Shown: in pieces, positions 1-13,300 of the stretch | Layout of the letters: every line of letters starts with the position of its first letter | Numbering within the stretch: the first letter of the stretch is position 1 | Source of the DNA: Bagarius yarrelli | Lineage: Eukaryota; Chordata; Actinopteri; Siluriformes; Sisoridae | Assembly: GCA_005784505.1 (NCBI GenBank) | Contig: VCAZ01000022.1 | Span: 3,507,195-3,571,194 of the forward strand | DNA length: 64,000 nt | Direction: 5' to 3' | The notes under the pieces: model-generated | Told to the model about the DNA's origin: nothing | The model's input: the letters and a program-made list of their open reading frames with translations, nothing else | Databases searched by the model: none | Position numbers and translations under genes: made by a program

Positions 1-229
1 GGAAAGCGTGTTGAAATGGAATTATGGCTTTTTCCAAATCAGAGGGATTATTCGGCCAAAAAACCCAGCAAATCTGTAATATGGGATTATTTTGGTTTAC
101 ACCGAACAAATAAAGGTTATTTTCAAGAGTGGAAAAGCACCACAGGCGGCTGTTTGAGGAGTGTGTGGCTAAAAAGTCGTCTACAAGTACTATAAGACAT
201 CTGGGAAGCAGAAATCTTGCTGATTGATA

Positions 230-416
230 CTTATTTTACTCATCAAAATGCAAATCAAATCCATAACCTTTTTTTTAAATGTGTTTTTTGGATGTTTTCT
301 GTGTCTCACTGTTAGAATAACCCTACCATTAAAATTTTTTGACTGATCATTTCTTTGTCAGTGGGCAACCATACAAAATTGGCAGGGGTTGAAATATTTT
401 TTTCCCTCACTGTGGA
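230..416. mobile_element. Terminal piece of a Tc1-like DNA transposon
   Basis: Sequence such as ACTGATCATTTCTTTGTCAG, GTGGGCAACC and the end TTTTTCCCTCACTGT resembles the terminal region of a widespread fish Tc1-like element. No transposase remains here. Confidence 0.4.
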
Positions 417-2661
417 TAAGGGTTTTGCTTTAAACCAGTAGAAGAAAAGTAATAAGAAACCTTTTCAAAAAATCGGTGCTCTTAGTAGGCACAAGTTTAT
501 CGCTCGCCTGCACTTACTCCGCCCAACCCCATCTCACCCCATCCCACTGTTTTCTGAAAAGATTACATTGTGAAATATTACAACTACGCTACTCTGAGCA
601 AGACCGCAAGTGTTTAAAAAAAAACTTCGGGATAGATTCTAAAGTAATAGAATTTTTAAGATACAGTATACCAACGTTCTAGATACACTAAATGGAACAT
701 CCTTAATCTTACTCCTATAATGGACCGCTATACCCATGGAAATGTTTTTTTACTAGCTTGTGAAGCGTGGATTAACAGTGGGGATTAACACAATTAACCA
801 CAACACATTATGTCTTCATGGAGTCCAGGGGCTTTGTGCAGAGGGGAATTGTCATACTGAAACAGTGTTTGTGTCTCTGAGTACCAGTAAAGGATCATTT
901 TAACGCTATAGGATACAGAGACATTCTAGAAAGATATTTGCTTTCAACTTTGTGGCAAATGTTTGGTAAAGACAAAGTTATTGGTATGCTGGTAAAGCGT
1001 CTACAAACATCTGGGCACATATATAAAAGCTGATTTCATTTGTGTGTAACTGCTTGCTGCGTTCCTACACTAATCCTGGCCTACTGCCCGAAGTTTACTT
1101 GTTTTGTGTACCGTGCACTACCATTATCCTTAGTTGTTCCCTCTTTAGAACCTACCCGGCCAATCTAAGGCCATCGTGCATAATTTAAGGTCAGAATGAT
1201 AGGCCTACAGTAGTTCACTCAAGCGTGTTATTGAGCGTGTGTATAAAAACACAATAGAGGGCAATCAGTTGAGACAAAAAAAGGACAGGAGCATGACCTC
1301 GACGAATTGTTTTAGCAAGCATGACAATATAATTGTTGACTTTGATTTATATTAATAATTCATTAATAAAGACTTTACGGTATGTATTCCAGTTATTGAC
1401 CTCAGCAGATACTGAAAGGTTTGTGGACACTGCGGTTGACACCAAGTTGTCTAGAACTTATTTTGTATAATGTGAAATTATTATTTATTTATTTTTTACT
1501 GGAACTAACAGCCCGAACCATTGTACCAGCATGACTTTGCCCCTGTGTATTAAGCAGACCTCAACCTTACTGAACCCCTTTTAGATAAACTGGACCACCA
1601 ACTGCACTTTTCGATAATAAAAGTGAAGGAAAACCTAAAACAAGATTTACAAAATGTAAACACAACCTTACAGGCACGTCAACATTAAGACGAAAAAGAA
1701 AAAGATAAAAGCAAATCAACAATCTACTGTAAGCTAAAACCCCATCATGTTCCAGAAACATGTACAAAAACAAGATCAAGCGAAAGAATACAGAAATACG
1801 CCACTACTGGGAATATACAAAAATGTTTTCCATTTTCCACAAGTATTCAGTTAATAAACCAAAATTTCATGTGGTTGCATTCAGAGATCTGTGGTGTTTC
1901 ATTTCCTGTTGTTCTGTTTGTGCCATGTGAACCGCATAAAATGCTACATGGTCAAATAAGACCAACATGCTCATTGAGCTGGAAGTGCATTTAAGCACCA
2001 CTGAAGCTCTCACAAATCAGCTCACTGCCTAAACTCCCAGATGAGCCACAGAATTCAAAACTAAACATACAGCAGACCAACTCCATTTCTGCTGACAGCA
2101 GCCGCAACCTGGGCAGTGTTTACCGCTAACCAACCACATGCAGGAGAAGAAGTGAGCAGAACCATGAGAGGACTTTAAGAATTTATGAAAAAACATACAG
2201 TGGATCTGGAACACATCACTTTCTTGCATAATATCTGCACTATTAGATAAAACTAACTTTCACAGAACACTTTATTGGGAACACTGTTGCAACTATTATT
2301 CCATGTAATGATTTATGCAGCCAATCATAAACGAGCAGTGCAATTTCTACAGTAATTCAGATACAAGCTAGCAGCGTTGAGTAATGGGGGAAAATGTGAT
2401 CTTATTGATTTTAATAGTGGGGAATGTTGGTGGCAAAATGACTGCGATACTCCTAATGGTGCAATAAATGGAGAGCGTAAATTGCTTTACAGATGAAAAA
2501 AACGATAGAAAAAAGCAAAAGCTTTGTAGATTTAATGACTTTGTGCAATTCTGCACAGTAATGAGCAGCTCGGAATCAACACTTGAATCAAAACACATCA
2601 AAACTTAAGCGTGATGAGATACTGCACAACAACAGAATAAAACATTGAGATCCACTTCCGT

Positions 2662-2850
2662 CATTTACATTTACAGCATTTGGCAGATGCCCTTATCCAG
2701 AGCGACTTACATATCTTTGTATTATACATCTGAGCAATTAGGGGTTAGGGGCCTATGCCCAAGGGGCCCAGAAGTGGTAACTTAGTGGTGCTGGGAATCG
2801 AATCGGGATCCAATTAGCAGTCCAACAACTTAACCACTATGCTACCACTT
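2662..2850 (-). repeat. SINE-like repeat, family A, nearly full length
   Basis: Reverse-oriented copy of a repeat that recurs at least a dozen times here. In sense it runs: tRNA-like head with GTTAAG..TTGGAC and GGTTCGATTCC-like B box, then GGGGCCC and CTGGATAAGGGC, and a TAAATGTAAATG tail. Its tail suggests mobilisation by a partner LINE (inference). Confidence 0.7.
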
Positions 2851-2882
2851 CCTGTCAGCTAACAGAATGAGTGGAATAAGGA

Positions 2883-2936
2883 TCGATCGATCTATCGATC
2901 TATCTATCTATCTATCTATCTATCCATCTATCTATT
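2883..2936. repeat. (TATC)n microsatellite
   Basis: Begins with GATCGATCGATC then uninterrupted TATC units with one TCCA change. Confidence 0.9.
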
Positions 2937-3041
2937 TCCAACAGGTTATAATCAACGGCCATGATATAGTGAACTTCACTGCTCTGTCTCGAGTATGGAT
3001 TTTGCAGTGTGAATCTGTATTAATCTCACTAGACACTTTCA

Positions 3042-3210
3042 GGATAACCATCCTAACATACATGTTTTTGGACTGTGGGAGAAAACCTGAGTAAACCAAC
3101 GCAAGCACGGGGAGAACATGCAAACTCCACACTAAAAGACCCCTGCAGGGGATACGAACCTGGGACCTTCTTACTGTGAGACAACAGTGCTAAGCCACCG
3201 TGCTGCCCCC
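3042..3210 (-). repeat. Repeat family B, partial
   Basis: Reverse-oriented piece with the marks of family B: ACATGTTTTTGGACTGTGGG, GGGAGAACATGCAAACTCCA and a tRNA-like head near 3190-3210. Confidence 0.7.
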
Positions 3211-3354
3211 TGTACCAATACAGGGTATGTGTAATTGTAACATTAGTATTTAATCATGCTGCATCCTATTTTACACTCCAGTTGCAATCCATGAACTATC
3301 CACCCAATTGATTTATCTTGGCCTGTAACACACCCACCCAGTGCAATCATTGCT

Positions 3355-3472
3355 GTTATCTCTTTTATACAACTGAGCAATTGGGGGTTAAGGGCCTTGC
3401 TTAGGGGCCCAGCAGTGGCAACGTGGTGTGGTGCTGGAAATCAAACCCAGATATTTCAATAAGCAGTCCAAC
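3355..3472 (-). repeat. SINE-like repeat, family A, partial
   Basis: Contains CAACTGAGCAATTGGGGGTT, GGGCCTTGCTTAGGGGCCCA and GCAGTCCAACAAC as in the other copies. Confidence 0.65.
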
Positions 3473-4502
3473 AACATTCAGAAGAGTTGCAAAAAATAAA
3501 TGACTGAAAAAAGACTAACACTTCTCAGCGTTCTCTGCACATATACACAACCGAATTATCGTCACACATGTTTACAGTAAGTATGTGTTTGGCATGTAAG
3601 ACTTAAAGAAGTGATATATAAGTGCACATTCCTTCTTTAGGAGGTCAGACTGAAATGCTCTCCACATGTTCTGGTAAAGGTAAACGAGTAAAATGCTCAT
3701 CGCGGCCCACAGTAATCAGTCTACATAATTGGCAGAAAGACATCCTAGGGGATTTCACAAGCAATATATCATAAAGATAAGACAAGAAGTCCAAAAGTCG
3801 GTTTCTGTTATATTTCTGTTTCTGGCTTTTCTGCATTTTTTCCCCAACAATTTCACTAGATTCAATTCTATTTTAATTATGTTAAACTATAACTGATTTA
3901 AACGTTTTTTGTTTTTCTGTTATTTCTGTGTGTGTGCTTTCATCTGTGGTGTGTTAGGCATCGATGACACACAGGCGGATGCACACCCCTGTTATCAGTA
4001 CGGCACACACATATACACACGTATGCCCCTAGTGTGCCCCGCTGCTTTAAGGTCCTCAAGGTCAAAACCAGGCCATTTTCCAGACACACATACACACAAC
4101 GTTTGTAGAGTCTTACCACAGGGTGTTCCGGAGCCTCCTGTACTGGAAAACATAAGCAGGCAAACCAGATAGACAGTGATCAGAGTGGAAAAACACACCC
4201 GTACGCACACACACCCCTGGATTACTTTATCTCTATTTATACCTTGTTATTTACTGTGTTCTGCTCATTATTTTACTACATTGATAAACTGTATCTGTGT
4301 TAAAATATGCATTTCTTTATAAAACGTTGTATGCATGTTTATTAAACGTTGTGTGTACAGTATATGAAAACACCAGGAACTCAGCAGGTAGGGCTGGACG
4401 ATATGGCAAAAAATTATTCCAACTGTCTTGTAATGATTCCAACATTGACTACCGTGACTTAAATACAGTCACCATCATGTACCGCTAGCCTCTACCACTT
4501 GT

Positions 4503-5412
4503 GCCTGCTGCTCTGGAACAGTTACGTGAGGTCCAAATATTTACTAAACTGGACCTCAGAAGTGCATATAACTTGATGCGGATCCGAGAGGGTGATGAGT
4601 GGAAAACGGTGTTTACTACCATTAGGGACCATTTTTTCGAGACCTCCTAAATCAATGTGTCAAAATCTACATAGATGGCATCCTCATCTATTATCAACGC
4701 ACCCTCTCCCAACTCATTCCACATGTGTGCACAGTCTTATCCCGACTGCGAGAAAACCAGCTATTTGTCAAAGCAGAAAAATGCAAGTGTCATGAGGATC
4801 ATGTCATGTTCCTGGGTTACCACATCAGCCCTTAGGGGATCGCTATGGATCATACGAACGTGGAGGCAGTTACAGACCTGACCTTACCAAGAATCGTCCT
4901 GAGATTCCTGGGGGTTTGCAAACGATTTATCAGGAACGATAGCATAACATCGGCTCCCATCACAGCCCTCCTGAAAGATCCGGTGGACAGGGACTGCCAT
5001 TAAAGCTTATACACACCTCATAACCAAGTTCACCACTACACATATTCTAAAGCAGCCTGATCCTACGTTACCATTCGTGGTAAAAGTGGATGCTTCCGAT
5101 TGTGGAGTAGGGGCAGTACTGTCTCAAAGGCATAGAACCTCCTCCAAACTGCACCCCTGCGCCTTCTTTTTATGAAAACTAACCCCTGCCAAGCAGAACT
5201 ACAATGTTGGTAATAAAGAGTTAATGGCCATAAAGGAGAAACTTGCAGAATGGAGGCTGTGGCTGGACGAAAGCACCCACCCATTTTAAGTGATCACAGA
5301 TCATATGAAGTACCTTGAGTACCTTAAGACAGCTAAACATCTCAATTCAAAACAAGCCCGATGAGCTCTATTTTGCACCAGATCCTAGTTAAAAGTCACC
5401 TACCGACCTGGA
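4503..5412 (+). pseudogene. Decayed Ty3/gypsy retrotransposon pol (RT and RNase H)
   Basis: Frame-broken remains of an LTR retrotransposon polyprotein. Reverse transcriptase: FTKLDLRSAYNLMRIREGDE at about 4533-4592, then after an internal deletion PFFRDLLNQCVKIYIDG and RENQLFVKAEKC with FLGYHISP followed by a stop. The second catalytic Asp of the usual YxDD is Gly here. RNase H: PFVVKVDASDCGVGAVLSQR near 5070-5130 and KELMAIKEKLAEWRLWLDES. Several stops and frame changes make it non-functional. Confidence 0.88.
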
Positions 5413-5450
5413 CAGTAAAGCAGATGCCCTATTAAGGAGACACGAACTGC

Positions 5451-5612
5451 CAGCGACGGCTCAATCTGAGCCCGCCACGACAGAGACGGGTCACGCAGAG
5501 CCCGCCACACCAGAGACGGGTCACACTGAGCCCGCCACATCAGACAAGGCTTACGCCGAGCCCGCGACGCCAGAGACGGCTCACACCGAGCATGCCACAC
5601 TAGAGACGGCAT
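5451..5612 (+). repeat. Five imperfect 30-bp tandem repeats
   Basis: Units of about 30 bases around GAGCCCGCCACGCCAGAGAC. In the plus frame they read as a 10-residue repeat of the EPATPETxHA type, so this is probably a low-complexity coding repeat of the neighbouring retroelement. GC content is well above the surroundings. Confidence 0.75.
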
Positions 5613-5624
5613 CTAGGCCATGCT

Positions 5625-5815
5625 ATGTTTTTTAGTCAGGTTTAGGGTCATGTTCATGTTCCAGTTTATGTCAAGTCAGTTCTGTTTGTGTTAAGTTTAG
5701 TTTTACCTTTTTAAGTTCTTTGTTTGTTTGTTGCTTTTTTTTATATTGCAAATAAACTGCATTTGCATTTAAATTTAACTTACGACTCAAAACAACACCA
5801 CAGGAAACTTGGCGC
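5625..5815 (+). mobile_element. LTR-like sequence next to the gypsy remnant
   Basis: T-rich stretch with GTTTGTGTTAAGTTTAG and TTGCAAATAAACTGCATTTG, a likely polyadenylation signal region. Shares words and order with 10235-10505. It is followed by TTGGCGCC, which resembles a lysine-tRNA primer-binding site. Confidence 0.45.
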
Positions 5816-6911
5816 CGCAAGGGTTACCAAGATTTCGCAAAGCGCGGCTGGCTTAACTGCAACCCCAAGGGTGTAGAACCACCACTAAACCAAACCACAA
5901 TATAAGTCAATGTGACCAAAGTTTTCTTCATTCCAGTGTTTGACATGAACCCAAATTGATTCTGATCTTCATTTAATTCCTTGCTCCTCTGAAAAATATT
6001 TGGCTGTTTGATACCTGCATGAACTGTGTGACTAGAGAGTGTGTGCAATGTGATGCTTTGGTTTACATCACTATTTTTTAATAAAATGTTTGTGGTATAC
6101 ACAGTAATGCTACACACTTCTGTATTTAATCCCTCTGTAATAAACTACCCATATTCACAACAGATCAATGTGAACAGTGCGAGATTGCATTACACTTCCA
6201 AAGAATTCCCAGAACAGCTGGCTCGAAAAAGCATGCTGAGTCAATTAATCCGGAATTCTCGACACACAAACAAATGAAACCAAACAGCTAGATATATGCA
6301 TGAGCATCAACAAATAAAAAGCTCTCCAGCGTACACAAATGATCTGCAGAGGAAAAACTTTTTTTTTTTCCTCAATGCTAGGCTAAAACTAGCAGACAGT
6401 TTGAGCATCCAGAGTTGTGAACACAGCAGATGGAGTTTGTGCATGTGTGCTGACAGGTGGCCGCGTATCAGACGCCATCCTCAACCAGAATCAGGAACTA
6501 AAGCGTTGTAAGACATAATGAATGATGGCAGAAAAGCGATCGTGAGGATTGGGATCGAGAAATAAATCCCGGTATGCATGATTGTGGGAAGTCATTTTGT
6601 TATTCATGTATCACTCTGTGTGAGTGTGTGAGTGAGTGAGAGTGAGTGAGTGGGCAGTGAAGACTCCCTTGGTGAGAAACAAAGCCTACGCCGTTTGACC
6701 TGAGTGGTTACATCACAGCTGAGTTGGAAAAGCTTTACAAGTGTGTGCAATGGCTCATTCTCAGGCAGTCAGGAATGATGATAATGATGATGCTGAGGAT
6801 GATGATGAAAAACACGTGTTGAACCAGGAACTAAAGAAGAAAAATAGGTGTTGAAACAAGACCAAGCCATGAAAGAGAAGTTTTGAACTAGCTAATTCAC
6901 AGACAGGCATT

Positions 6912-7010
6912 AATAATAATTACAGGTTATGGCATTTTTGACACCCTTATCCAGAGTAAACTACAACTGAGCAGTTTGGGGTTTTGCTCAAGGGCACAGC
7001 AGTGGCAGCT
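6912..7010 (-). repeat. SINE-like repeat, family A, degenerate
   Basis: Keeps ACCCTTATCCAGAGTAAACT and TTTTGCTCAAGGGCACAGCA from the family but has lost the head. Confidence 0.45.
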
Positions 7011-8009
7011 AAGTGTTCTCAGGACTTCACGATCAGAGGTTTATCGCTGTGTTCACACCAAACGCCAAGAGAATAGGCGTATGGCGTCACTCTCTCTAGA
7101 CTACTCACGGGTTTTTATTCATAAAACTTTCATTTCGTGGTGCAAGAAGATGAATACAATAACGCTTTTCTTTATTGCCCGATACAACGGATGTGTCAAT
7201 AAGCATTTTGCTGATTGGCTTAAGCCAAACATGCTAAACCAGAAAGAAATATTTAAATAAAAGCAAGACCAAGAAGGAAAGAAAAACAGAAGCTTTGGTG
7301 TAAAAGAAGACCAGGAACGAAAGGAAGAATTGCTCAATAATAAAACAGCTGAAAAGTGTCTGTTCCAAGCCAGCTGCAAATACAACACGTTGATAATTTG
7401 GCACTGATGCATTCAGTGAACTGTTCATATCCTATTTTCTCTCCTGGGCCCACAGTTCGCTCAGAGCCAGGCCATGCTAATGTTAAGCAGGAGTGAGACA
7501 GAAGATCTGAGGAAAGAAAGACATTACCAGCGCTGGCTGTCAACGAAGCCTGGTAGTGATAACAGAGGAGATAGATGCCTGCTTTCTCACACACTCTACC
7601 CCCTTGAACTGTGACATTCTAACCCCCCTGCTGTTTATCCTCCTACATACACAACAGACACAACACAAACAGTAAAAGAGAGTCCCCTCAAGCGCTGGCC
7701 TACAAATGCCCTGCTGTGTGGCACATCTGGACACAACACAGCTGTCTTTCAGTTCTGGGACAGCAGAACAACATTAAGGAGTGAGTCTTTAACAGCCTTT
7801 AAATTAAGTGTGGAGACGCAGAATGTTGTGTTGCGTGCATAACATGCTCAAGCAAAGTGGAAACACACTTTAATGGTGTTTAAACTATAATTGATTCCAA
7901 ATACACAAATACAAATTATAAAAACATTTGTGGAAATTCATGCCACTGGACTTTTAAGTGTTGTTGTGTAGAAAATGAAATGGCGTATAACATTATTATA
8001 TTATTATAT

Positions 8010-8400
8010 ATCATTACTCCTTTAACGCATGAGCTACACTGGTTACCCGTTGCATCACGTATCCACTTTAAGATATTGTTTCAAACTTTTAAGCCATTGG
8101 TTGGCTTTGTACCACCATATCTGGTTGATCTACTCCACCCATACTGCCCTGCCCTGTCTCCTAGATCTTCTGAAATTAGCCCTTTGTCCATCTCTCATTT
8201 TGGGATGTCTACTTTAGGTGAAAGGTCATTTATTGTTCATGCCTAAATTATAGAACTAATTACCCCTTAATCTTTGTATCATTGTATTTTTGTATACTCA
8301 GTTAAGCCATATCTGTTCAATGGCTATATGTTGTATATGCGTTTGTATAGTATTTGTGTCTCTGTTGTTTGTGTGGACTTGTAATATATAAAGTGATCTG
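8010..8400 (+). pseudogene. 3' end of a LINE (non-LTR retrotransposon)
   Basis: The plus frame reads LTHELHWLPVASRIHFKILF, then FKPLVGFVPPYLVDLL and GERSFIVHA, the common C-terminal block after the reverse transcriptase of fish LINEs (L2/CR1/Rex-like; exact clade not resolved). It ends in a TTC repeat at 8409-8423. Stops interrupt it. Confidence 0.75.
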
Positions 8401-9000
8401 GAAGGCAACTTCTTCTTCTTCTTCCATATGGCTTGTTTTGCTTCTATCCATCAACTTGCGTATTTCCTTCCTTCTCAACGCCTTAGACCTAAAGTTTATT
8501 TAGCGACTCGAGCTAACAATGAAGTAAAGCTAGTAGCATTTTGCTTGAAAAATAAACAAACAAGTACATGGAGACAGAATGCAGTTAAGCAATACTGTCT
8601 CCATGTCTTTTGTTTCTTTGGGAAAACAGGTATAGCTTAGCAGTTCATGGCTTTTTGTGGCTAAAAAAGTCTGAGATTTGGTTTTATAAATACTTTAGTC
8701 CAAAAAAAGGACTAAACCTAAGTTCTGTTTAATGATAAATCCACTTAGACCAACATACTGCATACTGGAACATACTAGCAAAGCCTAGACTAAATCTCTA
8801 ATGGCTAGTTTTGCTAGTCAGGCAGTGAATATCAAATAAACCATTAACGTGTTTGAGGTTTAAAGGTGTTACTGCTGTGATAATACTTTGTATATTAAAC
8901 TACTCAATCTAACAGTGTTTTTGTCATATAGTTTTTAATCCACTTGTTTGCTAGATGCCACAGACCGTGTGTGACATCATTTAAGCTCACAGACATTAAC

Positions 9001-9180
9001 GGGGCAGTGGTGGCTCAATGGTTAAGGCGCTGAGTTGTTGATCTGAAGACCAGGAAGACCCTTAACCCTTCCTGCTCCAGGGGTGTTGCGCTCGAAGCCC
9101 AACTTACCAAGATGGGATATGCAAAGAAAGAATTCACTCTGCTGTAAAATGGATATACAAAATAAAGGCATATACACAAC
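9001..9180 (+). repeat. tRNA-headed SINE, second type
   Basis: Head GGGGCAGTGGTGGCTCAATG, then GTTAAGGCGCTGAGTTG and GCTCGAAGCCC, which look like A and B boxes of a tRNA gene, followed by an A-rich body ending in AATAAAGGCA. It differs from families A and B. Confidence 0.55.
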
Positions 9181-10234
9181 TGGTGGTACAGTATAGGTTT
9201 TCTGTGTCCTAATAATTTATTAAATAAAGTTTGTTTTATATCCCTAGCATCATGTAATAAAATAAAACTAAATGAACATGTGGGTGATTGAGTCATAGGT
9301 GGTAGCATGTCTGGATGCTGCTGAGCAACAACAAGGTTATGGTAAAACTCGATGAGTCTAGATCCAACAAAGGTTCAACGACCTTAGCACAAACCCCCGT
9401 CTTTGTTTACACAGATGTCTGGAAGTAAATTGTGGTGTATAAAGACACTTTATAATCTTTAGATTAAATTCTTTGTTAAAAATTAGAGAACATTTTCCAA
9501 AAAAACTGCTATTAAACTGCATGTTAATGCTCAGCTGTTCAGCTGCGCTGCTGCTTTTGACACCTCGTCAGTCCTTTGTGGTGCAGACCAGATGTGTGAA
9601 AAGGGACAAGTGTGGGTGTGTGGGAGCATAAAATAGATTGATTTGAAGGCCCACACTTGGAAAGAATATAAGAAAGGAAAAGAGAGAAAAATAAAAACGA
9701 TTTGAAGCATTCAGGCTAAAAGTAATAATAAAACTGTTCGCACTGTATAAGATTTAATGTATATTTAATAAACTTTTCTGCTTCGCCACGTATGGGACGT
9801 TGTAATTGTAATAATATTTTAATTGTAAACACACATAAAAATAGCATTCTGGCACTAGCATGTCACTGCGGTCGATTCCGACTCAAGGCTTTCCTCGAGG
9901 TTTCACCTCTGTCTTTTCTCTAACATAACGGTGTTTGTTTACTTTAGTCACGTGCTGTAACAGTCTGTTAGCTACTATTTTTAGTTTTTATGAATTATGT
10001 TTGCAGGAACATTAGAATCATGCAGACACACTGGAGCTTTACATTCCCTCGTGGGCAAGCTTAAAAAATTATCAGCTTTAAATCTAAATCTGTTCCTTAA
10101 AATTTAATTTAAATAACAGACAAAAAAATAGCAAAGATCTGCATTTTGATACACTTCTTTATGGGTAAAAATTTGGAGAGTATTTTTCTCTTATGCTGGG
10201 TTAGCGACTTACTACAAGCTGTTCTGAGATATAA

Positions 10235-10505
10235 GTTGAACTCTTGTCCGTGCCATGCGTTCCTATTGGTATGTCATGTGTGTTTATAGCCCTTGTGTTT
10301 CCCTTTGTCTTTGTTGAGTACTTCGGTTTGTCCCTGTACCGCTGTCGTGAGTCTGTTTGTGTCAAGTTAAGTCAATTAAAGCTAAGCTGAGCTAAGCTAA
10401 TGCTAGGCTAAGTCAAGTCACGTCCTGATTACTTTATTTTTATTGTTTTATTCATGTTGCAAATAAAAACTGCACCTTTGTGTCATGAGTTTGGTTGCCA
10501 CAAAA
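10235..10505 (+). mobile_element. Solo-LTR-like sequence
   Basis: TTGGTATGTCATGTGTGTTT, TATAGCCCTTGTGTTTCCC, a run of GCTAAGCTGAGCTAAGC units, and TTGCAAATAAAAACTGCACC near the end. Order and words match the LTR-like piece at 5625-5815 and the one at 13050-13300. Confidence 0.45.
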
Positions 10506-12775
10506 TTTATACACAAAATGAATGGACGCCTGTCGAAGCGGGGGCCTGATCCCTCGAGGGAGTGCCAGTGATAATAAATCATAATATAAAACTTCATAAT
10601 AGAAAACAACTCAACAGACTTCCCCAGTGGTCATACTGACATAACTGAATACATAGGTATGATAATAATAAGCGAAAGTGAGACTACAAAAACTTGGACT
10701 TGAAGGAAGTTGTGAAAACCTTATTAGGTTACAAATCTATAACTTATTAACTATAAATAACCACTCAAAATAAAACTTAAAACTTTTTTTTATACAAATG
10801 CAAACATAACCAAATTTTAGTATAAAACAATATTGGCAATTCAATGTATTTTTGTAATTATTTAATAAGTTTTATTTTTTGTTAATTCTATATTATTTAA
10901 GAATGCAATTGTCTAAAAATGTAATTTTTTTCTAACAAAAACAGTGAAAACCATAAAAACGCAAGCTTTAAAATGTCTGCTGGACTTTCGCACTTTCATA
11001 AAGTGACGTTTAGAATGGGTTGTCATAATAAAAGTTCTTTTGAAATCACAGGAAATAAAAAAGACTGAAAACTTCAGGAGATGTAAAAGCAGGGAAATTT
11101 CCCAAGCGGATGCTCCTCATTATCGAGTGAAAATTAAAAACCATTAGAAAATAATTAAGGTAAACAGAAAACTGTCATTACATCTGCCTCAGGAGATGCT
11201 TGAGTTATGAAGAATTGTGAGATGGGGCTCCGATTACTGTAAGCTCTATCATTTCTGAAATGTTGTTCTTCTGATAGACCTTCGTGTGTCACAGCAAACA
11301 CTTACAGACAAATAGTTTCTACTGTCGATTTCCAGGCATGGCTTTGATTTCTCACACTCTCGTGTGTACTTTTGCATTCAGCTCGAAAACTTTTGGAACT
11401 GGATGTAGATCAGGATCTGCCTCTATTTTGCCAGAGCATCACTGCCAAGATATCTACCCTCCCTTTGACCCTGTCCTGAACCTCATGCTATTAAACCAAT
11501 CAAACTGCTCCTGACAGCGAGTATTACCTAATCACATTTTTTCTATACGGAATGTGGGTGGGATGGTTTGCATGAATGTTGCACAACTCAAACATACGAA
11601 AAAAAAAGCCGTTCCGAGTCGGTGTTTCTCGGAATGGGTGGCAACCCTAGTCATGAGTGCATGACACAGGAACACATGAAATCTTTAGCAGCTCTGCATC
11701 ACAACATCCCATGCTGAGTCCTTAAGCTAGAAGATTTTTAGATAGAAGATGTTCCTCATTGGGATAAAATAAAAACTTTCCTTTTTGATGTCTGCTGCAC
11801 ATGACCTCAGCTTTCACTGTGGTGATGTTGAAAAACCGTTCACAACTGTCAGAACATCCAAACTACAAACCTCTTCTGCGGTTCGCTCGTAATACTCGTC
11901 TGATTATTCCAGCAAAGAACAAAAAGAAGAAAGATCAGAGCTAGGGCAAAGAAGGTGGTAGACAAAAATGACAGCTGGACCATCTGGGGGGGGGGGATCA
12001 TGCCTCATCAAAGAAGGAACTATTGTCAGGTGCTGCCACAGAAATCTAAACCCAAGACCACAACATACAATCAAATGCAGCTAGGAACGTAGGAGACATA
12101 ACTAGTTCCCATTTTCGTCATGTTTCTTTCTTTTCTTTTGCTTGTTTTATCACTTTGATTTACAGAGTGTGAACAAAACAGTCTTCTCGCATCATCCTTA
12201 TAGGCTAAAATCAGATTCATGTGTATTTACTATGCTCTGAATTCATAGACTGTGTCAGGACAACATAACCGATAATCATTCTAATCACATCTGCAAACAA
12301 TGAAATGTGGACATCGACACTCATCTTATACCTTTGCTGTTATAACAATATTTAAAAAATAACAAATGACAAAGTTTTTTTTTCTAAAAATCAAACATCT
12401 ATGTAGTATTTATAAGTATGTGAAGCAAGTAGTATTTCCTAATCTTTAGTATGTGAATAACAATATGCGAAACGTTACTACTCCTGTCCAGATTTTGCAG
12501 TATGCATACCATGGACAGTTTAATATCTTATGAGGCCACAGAAGAGATTGGTGGACATGGTGGAAAGCACCAACGCGGCAGTTTTCAAGCACTTAGGTAC
12601 TTTAAAAAAAACAAAACAAAACATTGTTCCTTGTAATTAAATTGCATCCTTCAAGTTAAACAAATTTGTGTTGCTGTGACATCGTATGACACGTCATTTT
12701 CAAAATGGCGGATGTAGTACAGCCTGAATTTCATTCAAACTACCCGTAATTATTCTACATAAAACTTCTTGTTCA

Positions 12776-12910
12776 CCTTTCATCTGTTCCCTTTTAGGGG
12801 CCACCACAGCGAATCATCTGTCTCCACCTAATCCTATTCTCTACATCCTCTTCACTCACACCCACTAACTTCATGGTCTTCCTCTTTGCCTTCTGCCTGG
12901 TAGCTTCATT
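12776..12910 (-). repeat. Dispersed repeat fragment (LINE-like)
   Basis: GGCCACCACAGCGAATCATC, CATCCTCTTCACTCACACCC and CTTCCTCTTTGCCTTCTGCC form a block I recognise as recurring in teleost genomes. Class uncertain. Confidence 0.4.
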
Positions 12911-13049
12911 TCTAATTACACTATATAAAACATACTTTTTTAATGGTCAGGAAATACATCTTGTACATAATTAAGCAGTATGGAATTTCGGACGGAGGCA
13001 TGGTTTCAGTTTCTATTGGCTCTTAAACAGAGACACAGGAGCGTGGGGC

Positions 13050-13300
13050 CAGGCTCGCTGTGGACCATGTGCTCCATGTTTGTTTATGTTGTCTGTGTCT
13101 TGTCGTGTGTCTCCCTGTCTTGTCATTGGTGGATTTTTCCCTCATTGTGTTTAGTTGTTACTTGTTTAAGTGGATAGTTTGTGTTTTTATACCCCTGTGT
13201 TTCGGTATGTCTTGGCCTTGCTTTGTTGCATGTTAGGGTCGGTGTTGATGTCAGGGGTTCTGTTTAATGCTTACGGTTGTCGTTCATGTACATGTTACAT
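13050..13300 (+). mobile_element. LTR-like fragment
   Basis: T/G-rich, with TTGTCATTGGTGGATTTTTC, TTTTTATACCCCTGTGTTTC and GTATGTCTTGGCCTTG, resembling 10235-10505 in word order. Confidence 0.35.

Noticed and set aside
2662..2850. tRNA gene
   Set aside because: Only A and B box-like words are present, within a repeat family with a LINE-like tail; no cloverleaf could be folded by eye.
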